Source of the DNA: Phoronis australis
Taxonomy: Eukaryota > Phoronida > Phoronidae
DNA: 62,000 nucleotides
Reading direction: 5' to 3'
Assembly (NCBI GenBank): GCA_002633005.1
Contig: NMRA01000060.1
Coordinates: forward strand, 165,472-227,471
The notes under the pieces are model-generated. The model was not told where the DNA came from. It was given only the letters and a program-made list of their open reading frames with translations, and searched no databases. The position numbers and the translations under genes are program-made. The first letter of the stretch is position 1, and every line of letters starts with the position of its first letter. Below, one piece after another: positions 11,361 to 23,180 of the stretch.

Positions 11361-12624
11361 TTTGCTGTTTTGATTTAAAAAGTGGCATAGTAACATTTCA
11401 GCCTCGGGTCTACAACTACAAGTAGAACAGTAACTTCTGTTCAGTCTTCACTTCAGTCAGTATAGTGCCATGCAAGTAAAGAATGTAAAACATTTCTTGT
11501 ACCCTTAATAAAGTTTTGCTATTAAATAACCCTGTTCAGAAAGTAAAAACAGATCATTTGTCCGTGATGAAATACAATTAGCAATCCTTAATCAAGTATA
11601 AACTTACCTTGATTGACTGATATTCGAGATCTGAATCAAAGTTAAAAATCAAACACAGGCTTTCACTGTTATATTTTTCCAAGTCGGTGGATTATGTAGG
11701 TTTGATCTGGGTATACACACATACAAACTGCGACTATCTATATCTTTTTGACAAGAATCCGTTTTACATGCAAATCCATCAGTCACGACAAAACCGCAAC
11801 GGGTGTTACTCCTTGCACTCTGTCGAAATCGTGGCTGCATACCATGCAAGTCTGTTTAAAAATAAAGCAGTTGCTGGGTGCAATAACATCCAAGAAAAAA
11901 ATTCTGACCACCAAATAACACTGGCAAGTGGGCAAAGTTCTGTCAAAGTCTTTCCAGTTTATTTTGAAAATTACTGTATCCATGATAAAACAAGGCTCTC
12001 TTAAAAACAAGAAAAATTCCTTTTTTGTTGCTACTGAGTGTTCATGCATTCCTCAGACATTGCAAAAGATAACGGTTCATGCAAATCCATTAGTCTTTTG
12101 TAATACAGGCTATGTATACTTCACATATCTTGCAACTTCAGTATCTGCTTTTCTATTAAAAATTTTGCAATCAAGTTGCTCTCAAATAACTTACCCATAG
12201 ACCATAAAATAATCATACAACTTAGAAAACAAGCAGAATTTTACCTGAAAGGTTGCAACTTGCATAACTTAGCTAGTACAGTGTGACAGAATATATACTT
12301 TTACTTTGACATTACACCTAATATGCCACATAGTTATAAGTGCCCTACAAGAGGTTTCGTTTCAAATGTTGTAGCGTGAAAGACAGTCAGTTGTGATAAA
12401 ACAGGATGGGAGGTTTTCCGCATAGAATAGCAAATCTTTACTCGAAAGATTGTAAAGACCCATGCTACTCCATCAGATTACACATTCCTGTAATGTATGA
12501 TGAGATGTATATGAGCCAGCAACTGAACTAAAACCTTACAAGAGCAATGCGGAGCGTTGAGATGCTCCCATGAATGCACCACAAACCATGAGCTTCTAGA
12601 GTTGTTAACTTGTATCATGAAAAT

Positions 12625-13099
12625 GGCCACTAGATGGCACAAAATATCCAATCCATCTGAAAATGCAACATGCCACCGCTTCTTTAACAGAAAGCTATTT
12701 ACCCGATTTCATAAAAATCTGTTGAGGAATTTCAGAGAAACAAAGGAAAACAAAAAAATTGAAATTGACACGAGGGGGCACAAATGATTTAGGAGAAACA
12801 GCCATGGGCACAAAAAAAACAAAACTTCCACAGTATTTGAAGTTGTCGGAAAATCATCAGTCATCCTCTTCACAGTAAGAACATCAACACCAATTTTAAA
12901 AATCATCCTCAGAGCAGTGATAGAAGGGTGGACGCAGTAACAATGGCCACTAAGAGGCGCAAAGTACCTCCCATCTGTCACAACGGGAGGACGTCATCAT
13001 CTCACTAATAGATGCCTAGCTGCCAAATTTTATGAAAATTCATTGAGGACCTCCAAATATGTAGAGGTAAGCGAAAAAAAATTGCCACTAAGGGGAACA
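12625..13099 (+). repeat. Dispersed repeat with CTCF-like motifs (copy 1)
   Basis: Contains GGCCACTAGATGGCAC (12,625-12,640), GGCCACTAAGAGGCGC (12,945-12,960) and GCCACTAAGGGGAACA (13,084-13,099). Around them are recurring phrases such as AATTTTATGAAAATTCATTG and AATTTTAAAAATCATCCTCA, shared with 37.3-38.2 kb and in part with 2.6 kb. The 16-mers resemble the core of the animal CTCF consensus; binding is inferred, not shown. Confidence 0.6.
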
Positions 13100-13478
13100 C
13101 CGGTAGTCAGAGAGGTCCGAAATTCGTCATTGTCCGTCGTCAGTTTAATAGGAACACATCTGCCTAATCTCATCAATTTCCTGTGAGGGGTTTAGGAGAC
13201 ACAGCTGCGGACGCCAGATGACGAATGCCTAGACAGATGAAGGCAATATGCAACCACACATAAAGATGTGGGCGCATATTCGAAAACGAAGCAGTGCTTT
13301 AGATGAAAGGCTCTGAACTGACTTATACCATACCATGACATCGTACAGTCAATCAAGTGCACTACTTTAAACGCAACAGGTACACATCTGTAAGTACTCG
13401 GTGAGTGCTGACAGCACCTCTGACTTCCGTTGACCGAATTCAATACCAACTGTACGACAAATTTGTCTTAGTCACAAC

Positions 13479-13915
13479 TTAAAGTTTTGAGAGCCCATTT
13501 TGTTTGAGCAGCTCACACAAATCTTTATCTCCGAACATCACAGGATGAAGCACACCCATTTCTTTCATTATATTTTCACGAACTTCTTGTTCACATGCTT
13601 CTCTGTCATTGGCTACATCCTCCTCATCCTCATCGTCCACAAACTGGTGTCTTTTTTTCTGTAAGTCTTGAAAAAAAGTTTGAAATTTGTTTTGATGTTC
13701 TCCTCTCATTTACATTAAAGTTGGCACGGACTTGATGCATGCACTGGTCAGGGTTCAATTTCTGGCCACTCTTCTCATCATCGTTGTAGCGCTCTTTGTC
13801 AAGAACTGTCTAACACCAGCTGTAATTCGTAATCTTTTTTTTGAGGATTTCAGTCCTCAACCCTTTTCCAGGGTGGACACACCAAAGATCTCTTTTTCTA
13901 TTTGAATGCTAGCCT
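13479..13915 (-). pseudogene. Decayed gene in copy 1: charged-domain exon
   Basis: The exon starts after an acceptor (TTCGTTTCAG) and runs to a stop at 13,479. It matches the equivalent exon of copy 2 but needs two frame changes relative to it: 2 extra bases near 13,787 and a 5-base shortfall near 13,660. Readable pieces are RANFNVNERRTSKQISNFFS and then HQFVDDEDEEDVANDREACE, followed by KDLCELLKQNGLSKL. The core (a W-x-L-K stretch, K-S-G-x-K-x-N-P, then T-S-K-Q-I-S-N-F-F-S-R-L) resembles a protein family I know only as multicopy, uncharacterised genes of marine invertebrates and fish. It is non-functional as assembled. Confidence 0.6.
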
Positions 13916-14063
13916 CTGAAACGAACATTTTGAAAAAAACATTCAAATTTTCTACCTAACACAGTATTCATGAAGAAATTGCATGGAAGATAATTCCATC
14001 ATATGTCAGACATGCTTTTGTATTACGCTGTGATCATTTCTATTTACAAAAATATTTTAACAA

Positions 14064-14093
14064 AATGAAAATCAGTTTTTACTGATTTTCATT
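14064..14093. repeat. Perfect hairpin, loop TTTT
   Basis: Arms AATGAAAATCAGT and ACTGATTTTCATT (13 bp, perfect) flank a TTTT loop. The equivalent site in copy 2 (39,187-39,216) has the same arms and an AAAA loop. Confidence 0.95.
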
Positions 14094-15027
14094 CCTAGAC
14101 TGTTAAAACACAGTGCAGTGCCATTTTTGAAAAGCATCGCATTTGCTCCATATTTTGGGTTGGAACCCGTTGTTTTTTATATGACATTACATGTAATCGA
14201 GTAACACTTCTGTATTTTTATATTTTAATTTCCGTCCAACACACTTTGCCAAAACAAAAAAGTTGCTCAATACTACTTTCCAAAGCAATGGCAAGTACTC
14301 CAGTCAATGGTCAACACACTAATTTAACTTACGAACTCCCCTGCTTTTATTTATTCTCACATATACACCCTCTTGCTTGGGAATGGGCCCACTCCTCATG
14401 CTACTTAGTTCAAACCAAGACTGCCTTAGGAAACTTCCATCATGGGATGCAAACGAATCCTTAACCAATTCTGTAAACTCCAACCCTGCGATACAAATCC
14501 CTAGACCCGTGCTCCTAATCTCCACTTTTGCATTGTAAAATATCCTTTCACAAGCACCAAATTCCAGTGCCATGAAGATTTCTCATCTGAACTTCTTTCA
14601 CAACATGATTCCAAGGACAGGAGTTTGGTCCAAGTGTATCGAGCATTTTTAGCAGGTGTGGAGTTCAAAAGTTTGGAACTGCAGATTTCTTTCGTTTCTG
14701 CTGGTTGAGGATTGGGTTTCAGAGGACCGCAATTGGAATTTACAGGCAAGAACATGGAACCATTTCCACCATTGGTTCATGGATTACATGTTAGTATATC
14801 ACATGAAGCATAATTGAAATTTGTGTTTGCACCTGAATATTTGTAGAACCTTATGGGTTTTTGTACAAATGTTCAAGACAAGTTCATGTGTGCAGAGGCA
14901 CAGTCTCATTTTTCGGAGTAACCCAAGCCCACGGCTTACACACAAACGAATGCCATTCATCCAACAGAATACTAGGGATAGGATATTTAATTGTGTGCTC
15001 AAGTTACATACGGCACAAGTTGTTTAC

Positions 15028-15182
15028 CTTTTTTTATCGCCAGAAATGATTGCAGCCCATTTTTGTCTGATGCCTTCAAAAACTGTTTGGTTGTCTGCTT
15101 GCTTCTTCTCATGCCACCCCTCTTCAGTGTGGGCATCCAACTCTGTCTTGGAGCCAAATGACAGATGGCAATCAGGTTCCTT
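15028..15182 (-). pseudogene. Decayed gene in copy 1: C2H2 zinc-finger exon
   Basis: Acceptor TTTCTGTAG and donor AAAG|GTAAAC bound 155 open bases. They read as KEPDCHLSFGSKTELDAH, then EEGWHEKK, then TVFEGIRQKWAA. The C-x(10)-L-x-x-H-x(5)-H pattern looks like half of a C2H2 finger followed by the linker usual in the same multicopy family as the 13,479-13,915 exon. The exon is open, but its partner exon downstream is frameshifted. The whole exon is missing from copy 2, inside a deletion of about 830 bases. An intermediate exon between this and 13,915 is needed to match phases; I could not define it. Confidence 0.5.
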
Positions 15183-17198
15183 CTACAGAAATAGCCGAGT
15201 CTTTGAGGTATCTGGCTGCAAAGGTCTTGGAGAATGTGTTACGCAAAGTTCTTCCAGCGTTGTCAGTTTGATGACTGGGTGTCAGCAGGTAGCTTTACAA
15301 CAGAACCTTTCCTAATTTGGTATGCTTTCCAGCACCTCACTCCTAAAAACAGGATTTATTGTAATTAAAAAAACAAAGAAATGCTTTTACCTAAAGAGTG
15401 AATGACAGATAAGAACAACTCACCGATGACCAAGTGACACACAGATTCACCGCCAGTACCGCGAACATAGGCTCAGGATGGGCTCAAAAATTAGGTCAAA
15501 AACAGGTCGCCAATAGACAACTATTTTATCCCCCTATACTACATGTACATGTATCTAAGGGCACCAGCTACTAGTATGAACATCCATTCCTTCATCCATT
15601 CCTAAAGTCCGCCAATCAATCTCAGTCGGTGACAATGGGTCAATATCATTTGGTAGCCATAACATTTTTAGTAACATGATGGTAAATTTAAAAAACAATG
15701 AGCACTGGGTAGTGATTCACAGCTTGTGGGGCATTTTTCCATTATATCTTACCAATTCCCCTGAAGCTTGAGATGACGTGCCCTCACCACAGTGTTCTTT
15801 CCGTTGTTTGTAGACCAACCATCTACAACTACCACAAATAGCTGCAATCAAAAAGCAACATACTAGTTTTTAATCAATTCTTCTCCATGGAATTCCAAAG
15901 AACCATACATAAATCACTAACAGACATTCTACTCTTGATGGTGCGACAAAAAATCTGTGGTGGTCGACCCTTAGGGCCTGTCACTTAATGGACATACCCC
16001 TAATATTTGTCCTTTTGCAAAGATTTGAGAAGCACTGTAACCCAAAATGCAAGAAAAAAAAGTTTAACTACCAGTGTTAGGATAACGGATTACATAACAA
16101 TCAGGATATAAGATAGTGACTAACTGCGAGGAAACAGGACAAAAGCTTGCAACACGTTGCACTTTGGATGCAAAACTGTAGAATGAGTGCAGTGCCATGT
16201 TAGATGTAACTTAATCTTTCGGAAGTTGGTCTCATCTCGGTTGGGCAGGAGCATTCATGTATTACAACACAACGGTCACCTAAATTTCCTGTTTTATACC
16301 ACTTGGTCACTGTCATCACCAGTCTGTTGTGACTTCTGCATGGTTCTTCAAATGGTCTGGCCTGTATGAAGGCCTCTAAATTACTCGCCTAGGGACATTA
16401 GCTCTTACCATGATTGGTTATGACGCAAGAACAACACCAGGTTCAAGACTCGATCACAGCAGATGACCTTTCTTCACTGCTAACCAAAGCCATTGTATGT
16501 AGGCGAGTGAATTGCAAATCACGACCTGTATACTGACTGTACTGGTATGCCATACTGCATCCAGAAATCAAATCACAACATCTTACCCTCACATGCAGAG
16601 GCAGATCCAGGATTTTGAGTTAGGGAGGGCCAGGGCAGTTTTAGCCAGGATTTTGCCCATCAGACAGTCCTCGAACTGCTAAATCAAATCTGGGAGAATT
16701 TTAGGGGGTATGGCCCCTTGCCTCCCCTCCCCTAAATCCGCATTGTGCTGCATGGGTAAATGGATGCACTGTGTCTGGGACTAAGTCAGTCCCTGAGGGG
16801 TCAGAAGGTATAATTTTGGCCTTGATCCAGCAGGAGAGACCAAATTTGATATGTACCGTAAATTATAGTGGAAGGTGAATACGGTAGGACAGTGTGCTTG
16901 CATGATAATTAAAATCAACAAAGATTGTCTCAATACTGGTGTAACGTTATAGTAGTCATCAATGGCACAGATGTATTCAACAGGTGAGCCGACGCTGAGG
17001 CACTGGGTGGGGGTGGGGCGAATGAGACCAGTAAGATAAACACAAAATTGAAATGATTCGCCACTGGTGGAAAACTTATTTTGCATTGATAAATGACGAG
17101 CAATTGATTGAACCCGGGTCACCAATGACTACGTCTATGCCAGAGACGAATCATAATTACAAAATTAGTAATGTTTTAGTAGCTTTCACATTCCTCAC

Positions 17199-17595
17199 CT
17201 GTGCCAATGGGTAAGATTTCATTTCTAAAACTTTTTACAACACTTGCGAACTTCATGGTCACCGGTCTTCTCGACTTGGATGCAGTTATGCCTCCACCCC
17301 TTCGACCACAATGACCTGGATAACAACAGTGTTTCGTCGGCCGAAACCCCAAGCCGAAGTCCAAGCGGTGTCGGGGACATAGCTGTTCAAGCTCGTCTAG
17401 TTGCTCAAATCCTCCTCGGTTCATAAACAACTGCCATTCCTCAATGTCTTCGGACACTTTAATTTGTTTCATATGGCTCGCCAGATCATTTTTGCAGCAA
17501 CTAACCGGTAACAGGTTTCTTTGTTCGCCCACTGTTGAGCATTTACAGCTTGAGCTTTCTGCAAACGAACAGCTGAAGCCGTCTGCTACAGCCAT
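17199..17595 (-). CDS. First exon of decayed/unknown gene, copy 1
   Basis: Starts with a well-placed ATG (AAAATGG) and runs 397 bases to a donor ACAG|GTGAGG, phase 1. It encodes about 132 residues: a Cys-rich N-terminus (MAVADGFSCSFAESSSCKCS), a basic and charged middle (KVSEDIEEWQLFMNRGGFEQ) and HCCYPGHCGRRGGG followed by a KFASVVKSFRNEILPIGTG stretch. The paired CC, C and H suggest a possible metal site, but no named domain is recognised. Copy 2 preserves the same exon with one base missing near 41,761, which breaks the frame, so copy 1 is the only intact version here. It probably starts the gene whose later exons at 15,028 and 13,479 have decayed. Confidence 0.55.
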
Positions 17596-17677
17596 TTTGA
17601 TTTGTGCTAATCTCGAACCGAAAGACTCTGAGATGAATGCCGATATAGCTAACCCTTTTGCCCTGTGTCATGCCATT

Positions 17678-18837
17678 CATCAAGTGCGTTTTGGACTTTG
17701 ACTTATTACATCACAGTGCAAAGTACACGCATGACGCCGAATATACCAAAAATAGCAATTTATGACCGTTTACTAGCGACGCCTCAAGGGCATTTTCACT
17801 ACGGCCGATCGTTTCAAAATTGTGAGCGTGGGGTAAGTTTTACCAAATATTAGCTATGGATGAAATAAAAGAGCGAAGTCCAATTCAAGCACAAATGAAT
17901 ATCTTTGTTGGGTAAACCTCTGCGATTCCTAAAAATAAGTCTTTGAACTTGGGGACAAAAATCACGTTTTTGTACACCTCACTTCACTGCCCTCAATAGA
18001 ACGACGGTAAATCAACAAAGAAGACAAAAGAAGTCGTTTAATTTTTTTTATTTGGACAAAATACAGTTATTTTTAACAGCCAATCGCTTTTTAAGGCTAG
18101 TTATCCAATGTAACAGCAGATGAAGCGGAATACATTTGCCTGTTTTTGAGGTACACTCTAGTGTCAAGTTTCTCATAATAAACGGGAAAAAAAGTTTTTG
18201 TGACTTTTTGAAAACCGAACCTTCAGCAAAAAAATGCAGTATAACAACCTATATGATGGTTAAATGCAACACACAACTTATGAGCTCCATCGGTGATACT
18301 GCATCCGCCAACATTTCAAGCATGTGCAGATTCTACCAAAAAGCCTGTCTTAAATGCATAAAACTGTTGTTTCAGTATTCCCATAGGCAATTCGCCAAAT
18401 ATATCAAACCTGCTTTTGAACTTAGAAACCGTCGCACTTCTGGTATATCTGAGATGTGTGGTTAATGTGACAAAAAAGCTGGGTACTTATCTTTCTTACG
18501 AATGTTATATCTATAATGTTTGGATTAATTACACTTGCCGCTATAATAAATATATACACACCATACATACGTACATGTATTGTAGGTCGAAACGCATTCA
18601 TGCACAGGGAGACCAGCATGCGCCGCAAAATTGTGGAGTCTAGGCGCAACGCCTATATACAAACTTTCATTATAAGTAGAAATTTCCTACAAAAACGTAT
18701 TATTTCGCATACAGACGCGTGCATTTGCGGGGCTTGACGACAGTTATTTTTATTCATATTTCATTGACACTCGAGGTAAAAACCATTTACAAAGAAATAA
18801 GGTTTGAAAGACGAATCATGACGAAATCAACCGTTAT
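17678..18837. other. Non-coding stretch
   Basis: Flanks the first exon of copy 1 on its upstream side, so it would hold that gene's promoter. I see no TATA box or other site that I can support. Several overlapping short frames between 18.1 and 18.7 kb have no exon features. Confidence 0.4.
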
Positions 18838-20226
18838 CTGGGCCCGGTCTCCAATCTCCTTACTCAGACTCGAATCATGCTCAAACTCACACTTCATACT
18901 CAACTCGAGTACAGACTCAGCTTTGGTGTATTCAATGTCATTCTCGAAAAATCTGTACTCGAAATTTCGAGCACGTACTCAGTTTTCGAGTGTACTCGAA
19001 CTGAAGTGTATCTCATCTATATTTCGAGTACGATTTTGAGTAAAATTTTGGAGTCTATGCTCAAATTTCAAGTTTGGTATGGCAGTGTGCTTGAAATCGT
19101 ACTCGAAAATAAATACGAGCCAGAGAACAAAATATCGAAAGGGAACCAAGAAACACAGCAAATCTAAAAAAAACAAATCCTCTTACCGTATCTCAGCACT
19201 TCAACTTCAGTTCAGAGAAAATAGTTTTCATCTTAAATCTTCTTATTCTTCACCTTATTAACCCGCCGTATCACTGTATGTTATGACCGCCATTCTACCT
19301 CTACAATTCCTGGCAACAGGCGCATTGTAATCCCTTGTCGGCGAGTCATAACAAGCGTCGAAAGCAGTTGTGGGAAAAGTCGTGTGAGAAGTTTGTGCTG
19401 CCCTTATTTAGGTATGTGTGCCTACGTTTTGTAGGGTTCCAAAAGACGAGGAGGGGAGGGAAGTTAAAAAAAGTTCGCTTCCCTGTCAGGTACATTTCTC
19501 ATCATAACTTAGTGATCTATAATTCCTCAATCCCCAAATGGAATTCCAGATTTTGTTTGCCGATTTCTAAGTAGACGTCTCGTTCCGTTCACTGCCACTG
19601 GTGAACTCTGAATGCCTGCACAAGTTTTGTTTTTTAACTCACGTGCCAAATGTCAACTCACTTGATACATTTCGGTAAAATACAAAGATACAGTACCAAA
19701 GTTTGACATCAGCGTAGGCCTACACAGCAATGGGTTTTATGTCAAGACTAAATTAGCAACAGAGATGTGATGTGATAAGCTGTTACAAATTTCTTTTAAA
19801 AGACGCTTTTGGGACTGGGTGAGGAACTCAAGAAGTGAAGTTTAATAATTGCCAAATGTATCAAAGAAATGGCATAAGAATTTTTATTGAAACTAAAAAA
19901 TGAATAACAGTTACAGAAACTCAGAATTCCACGTTATAGACATACTGTTGTAGTTGTAGCGACAGCAGACGATAATGTAGGCCTAGTTCTTGGGGTGGTC
20001 TATTCCAATAGGGAGCGATGAATCAGCGCGGCTTTGCGTGATTTTGCATTTCACATCATAAAGAGTTCCATAGCAACTCGAGTATGAGTGTCAGATTTGA
20101 GTACGTTTGGAGTCTACTCGAAATACGACATTAGATACGCTTTTTGAGTACGACTCCAGTGAGCACGATTTTGAGTATGAAATCTCGAGTATGAGTCTGA
20201 GTACGGAGATTGGAGACCGGGTCCTG
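18838..20226. mobile_element. Non-autonomous inverted-repeat element, TCGAG-rich arms
   Basis: Left end CTGGGCCCGGTCTCCAATCT and right end AGATTGGAGACCGGGTCCTG are inverted repeats. Inside each end lie 150-300 bases of degenerate repeats of ACTCGA / GAGTACGA type in both orientations. The middle (about 19.15-20.07 kb) has no transposase frame. The C-x-G-G-x-C-C terminus loosely recalls hAT elements. The flanks ACCGTTAT and AACGTATC are not a clean 8-bp target duplication, so the superfamily is left open. Confidence 0.65.
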
Positions 20227-21569
20227 AACGTATCAAACTATTATTCAGATGGACTCTCCGAGGTTATTTACAACATCGCACAACATCACACAATATTACT
20301 GCACTTCAGTCGTTAAAAATGATAATTTGTGAATTACCTGATAAGCGTTCAGTGGTGAAGAAACATGTAGGACGTTCAGTGGTGAAGTGGCCGCTAAAGA
20401 AAAAGATGAGGAATGAAATGGGACGGAAGATGTTCGGATACATCAGTTTTTCAATTCAATCTTCGATACATACTTTACTGAACACAATACATGTAAATGT
20501 GTTAGATATATCATTATTTTGACATTAACACATATAAGCAAACTTCTTAGTGTTTCTCCATTAAAAACTAGACAAGTGCTTTCTTCTTGGTATCCAGTAT
20601 TTTTTGCGCGTATGGCTACTATCTGGATACGATTTCCCACCAATATTTGAAACAGGTTTAACGTAACAACATTTAATTTTAGCGAAATATCAATTCAATT
20701 TTAAGGTATGGCTCTATTTAAATGGTCGTATTCTACAAGCACCTTGATTAAAGAACTATATGGACTGGTATTTTTAGATCTTTATTAGATTGAGAAGCAT
20801 CCCATCCAAACTTCTGAAGAGAAGTTTTAAGGAATAGTCTCATCATCTGAATGTCAATTGATAGTCAAAATATGCATTTTCAGTTCATTTCTAGAAACCT
20901 ATTGGCTTCAGAATTGAAATTGAAATACTTTAAGTGAGTGCTGTGATGTTTCAAACGCGACACAGAACGTTTGCTTGGACAAATGCAGTCTGGCCACGTC
21001 CAATATAGTGATTTTGCGACGCAGCTTCTTTTATGTTTGACTATCCCCGTTTGGTCTTACGGTATGACACTTAGACTGCGCAGAACCAAACTCGAACAAG
21101 TGACGAAAAAGCATAAGCACTTTTATTCAACGGTGTCATGTCTTGAAATGTTGCTGTTCCAAACAGTCACAAAAGTTCATGAGCAACGTGCAACCCAATA
21201 TCAGTTATTTTCAAGTGTCGTTCCCTTCGACTGAGTTGGGGGTTTAAAATTAAATAGGTGGCAATCTTATAGAGTTGTTGTCGTAATAATACAACCCACA
21301 GTTCTACATAGTAATCCGATCTACTCCCCCTCCCATAGCATGAGTATAAACGGAGTTGGATGCACCTCAAATATTGTTTGGCAATTCAATTACAATTCAG
21401 GTGAAAACAAAAGTGGCCGCAAATCGAGGTATGTCCGTGAGGGATAATGACTTGGAAAGCTGTAACAGGCGGATTCAACATGGCCAATGGATATATAAGT
21501 GGAGTATCATTTACTTCCAAACTCAAATACGTTTGCTGATCACTGAGGCAAGCAAACAGCTTAAAATGC
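20227..21569. other. Non-coding stretch
   Basis: No exon, RNA gene or repeat that I can support. AT-rich, with short spurious frames on both strands. Confidence 0.4.
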
Positions 21570-21817
21570 TGGCTTAAAAACCCCATATTGAAGCGCGCAA
21601 ATGTGGCAAAATCCTTTGCAAGCGTGATACGGTAACAAATTGTCGACGGTGTTTTGGGGAGACAAACGAACTGCGGTGTATCCAGGATAGCAAATCATTG
21701 GATCCGTCCGAATGAGTAAATCATGCCAGATCTTTGTCTCATATATGTCTGATCGATTAAAACAGGTAGTGTTGTTACGCGTTGTACTCTTTTGTTCGGT
21801 AATAAGGTTTGGTATTC
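21570..21817 (-). CDS. Candidate first Ig exon of Tie-like receptor
   Basis: An acceptor with a pyrimidine-rich lead (TTACTTTATCTCATC...GCTTACAG) opens a phase 1 frame. It reads IPNLITEQKSTTRNNTTCFN, then WHDLLIRTDPMICYPGYTAV, then HACKGFCHICALQYG. Two Cys about 50 residues apart, the second in a G-F-x-x-x-C-A context, fit an Ig domain. The TDP...YPGYTA.R phrase resembles N-terminal Ig domains of invertebrate Tie-like receptors as I remember them. It is on the same strand and in the same phase as the exons at 9.3-1.7 kb, which would imply an intron of about 12 kb containing duplication copy 1. No good donor is seen (GGG|GTTTTT is weak), so the left boundary is approximate. Confidence 0.4.
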
Positions 21818-23180
21818 CTGTAAGCTTTTGCAATGTACAAATAATGATGAGATAAAGTAACACAAAGCAACTGGAATGCTAGTGTAACTATTAAGACTAC
21901 GAGGGAAAACTTAAGGTGGACTGTGTTTGTGGAAAATTTAATGATAATATATCTTTAGTTTCACATGCCTTTTCTATTTTGAGGACCGTGCTTCTCCTGT
22001 TTCGGATTAAAATGTAACATGGTATTCATTACTACTAAATAGTGATTTTTCTTTAGAAACGTGCCTCGTCGATGATGTCCCATATCTTATAGTACCATGC
22101 ACAATACGCATTCTTCTTCCTGGTTGCCAATAGACTGTTCTCTTCCCTGCGTCCGTGCTCCAAGGCTGTATGCGACCATCGTGCCAGGCAGCAGCGCAAA
22201 CGGACGAGTCCTACATCAAAATCAAATTCAAGAACATGTGATGTTAGTCCATTAAGTATCAGTCCACGGATCCACCGACCACTGTACAGCCAACAAGCGG
22301 CAAGGTGGGGGGTCAACCATTCAGATCCATGTTTAGTCACATTAGGGATGAGAGAAAATGGGTGAAGTATGACACCACAAAGTTTGGTGGTTTAGGAGAT
22401 ATAAGGGAAGTGTTCTAGGGGGCAAAGTGAGGCAATTTCTTGGTGTGGAATGAGTCATTTTTTACCAAATTTTCTACTCCAGTTCCTGCTTCAAACAGAA
22501 TTGTTTCTGAACAGTTTTGATATCACATGATAGGTTCATGACCAATGTCAGTAAAAAGAATACCGACACTGCAATATTCGTTACCATGGTAACACTAGAA
22601 CTGTTTCCGTGGAGGTTCATTTCCGTCTTGTGAAAAACCAGCAGTAACCTGTACCCTTATAGCGAAGCTGCCCCCGCGAGAAAACTAAAAATAATAACAT
22701 GGACATGTAGAAGACTCCATGCCCTTGAAATTAATACAATAAAAACTTTGTCAGCCCTTCAGGCAGGCTTGGTAATAGGTGTCTGAATTTCACTATTTTC
22801 AGACCGCGTATGTGTATTTGTCATGTTAAACCAGTCACTAGTTGTGCGCCGTTTCTACGCATTAATATGCCGTGGTATAATACAACAATTAAAACAATTG
22901 GTTTGCTTAAATGTTTTTAATTAATTTTAAGGACACTAGCATTTCCCAATAAATAATGAAATTATACTAAATTTGTTCATCCAATTCATCTGAATACCAA
23001 ACTAAAGCTTCCAATGCGTTAGTTGAATGATGGCTGACCTAAAATGCGGGTTTGTGAATTTATCTATTTATCTGGCACTGCCAGTGGCATCGAATGTGGT
23101 ATTTCTACAAATTGCGGAGAGAAACAACTTTGGAAACTCTAGGGAAATGCACAAGGTATAGAGCGAGACATTTGAGCACC
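21818..23180. other. Non-coding stretch
   Basis: Contains a 150-base open, phase 1-1 segment (22,061-22,210, minus) with no recognised domain and a weak donor, which is not called as a gene. Nothing else can be supported. Confidence 0.35.

Larger units (their letters stand above)
11361..17677 (+). repeat. Large direct duplication, copy 1
   Basis: Near-identical over most of its length to 35,519-42,056, in the same orientation about 24 kb apart. Both copies contain the first exon, the charged-domain exon, a CTCF-motif repeat and a 30-bp hairpin. Copy 1 lacks a block of about 570 bases found in copy 2 (35,860-36,428) and keeps about 830 bases (14,395-15,226) missing from copy 2. No clear terminal inverted repeat or target duplication is visible; the right end cannot be compared because copy 2 stops at an N. 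A segmental duplication, a large mobile element and an assembly duplication of diverged haplotypes are all possible. Confidence 0.9.

Noticed and set aside
14821-15315. 164-codon plus-strand open frame in copy 1
   Set aside because: The minus strand holds a better exon (15,028-15,182) with splice sites and a zinc-finger pattern. The plus frame is deleted in copy 2 and has random-like composition.
16781-17125. 114-codon minus frame next to the first exon in copy 1
   Set aside because: Three frames overlap with no clear acceptor, and the reading differs between the two copies. It may contain an exon but cannot be bounded.
22061-22210. 150-base phase 1-1 open segment on the minus strand
   Set aside because: Its donor (CAC|GTTTCT) is poor and the peptide, rich in Trp and Arg, has no recognisable fold.
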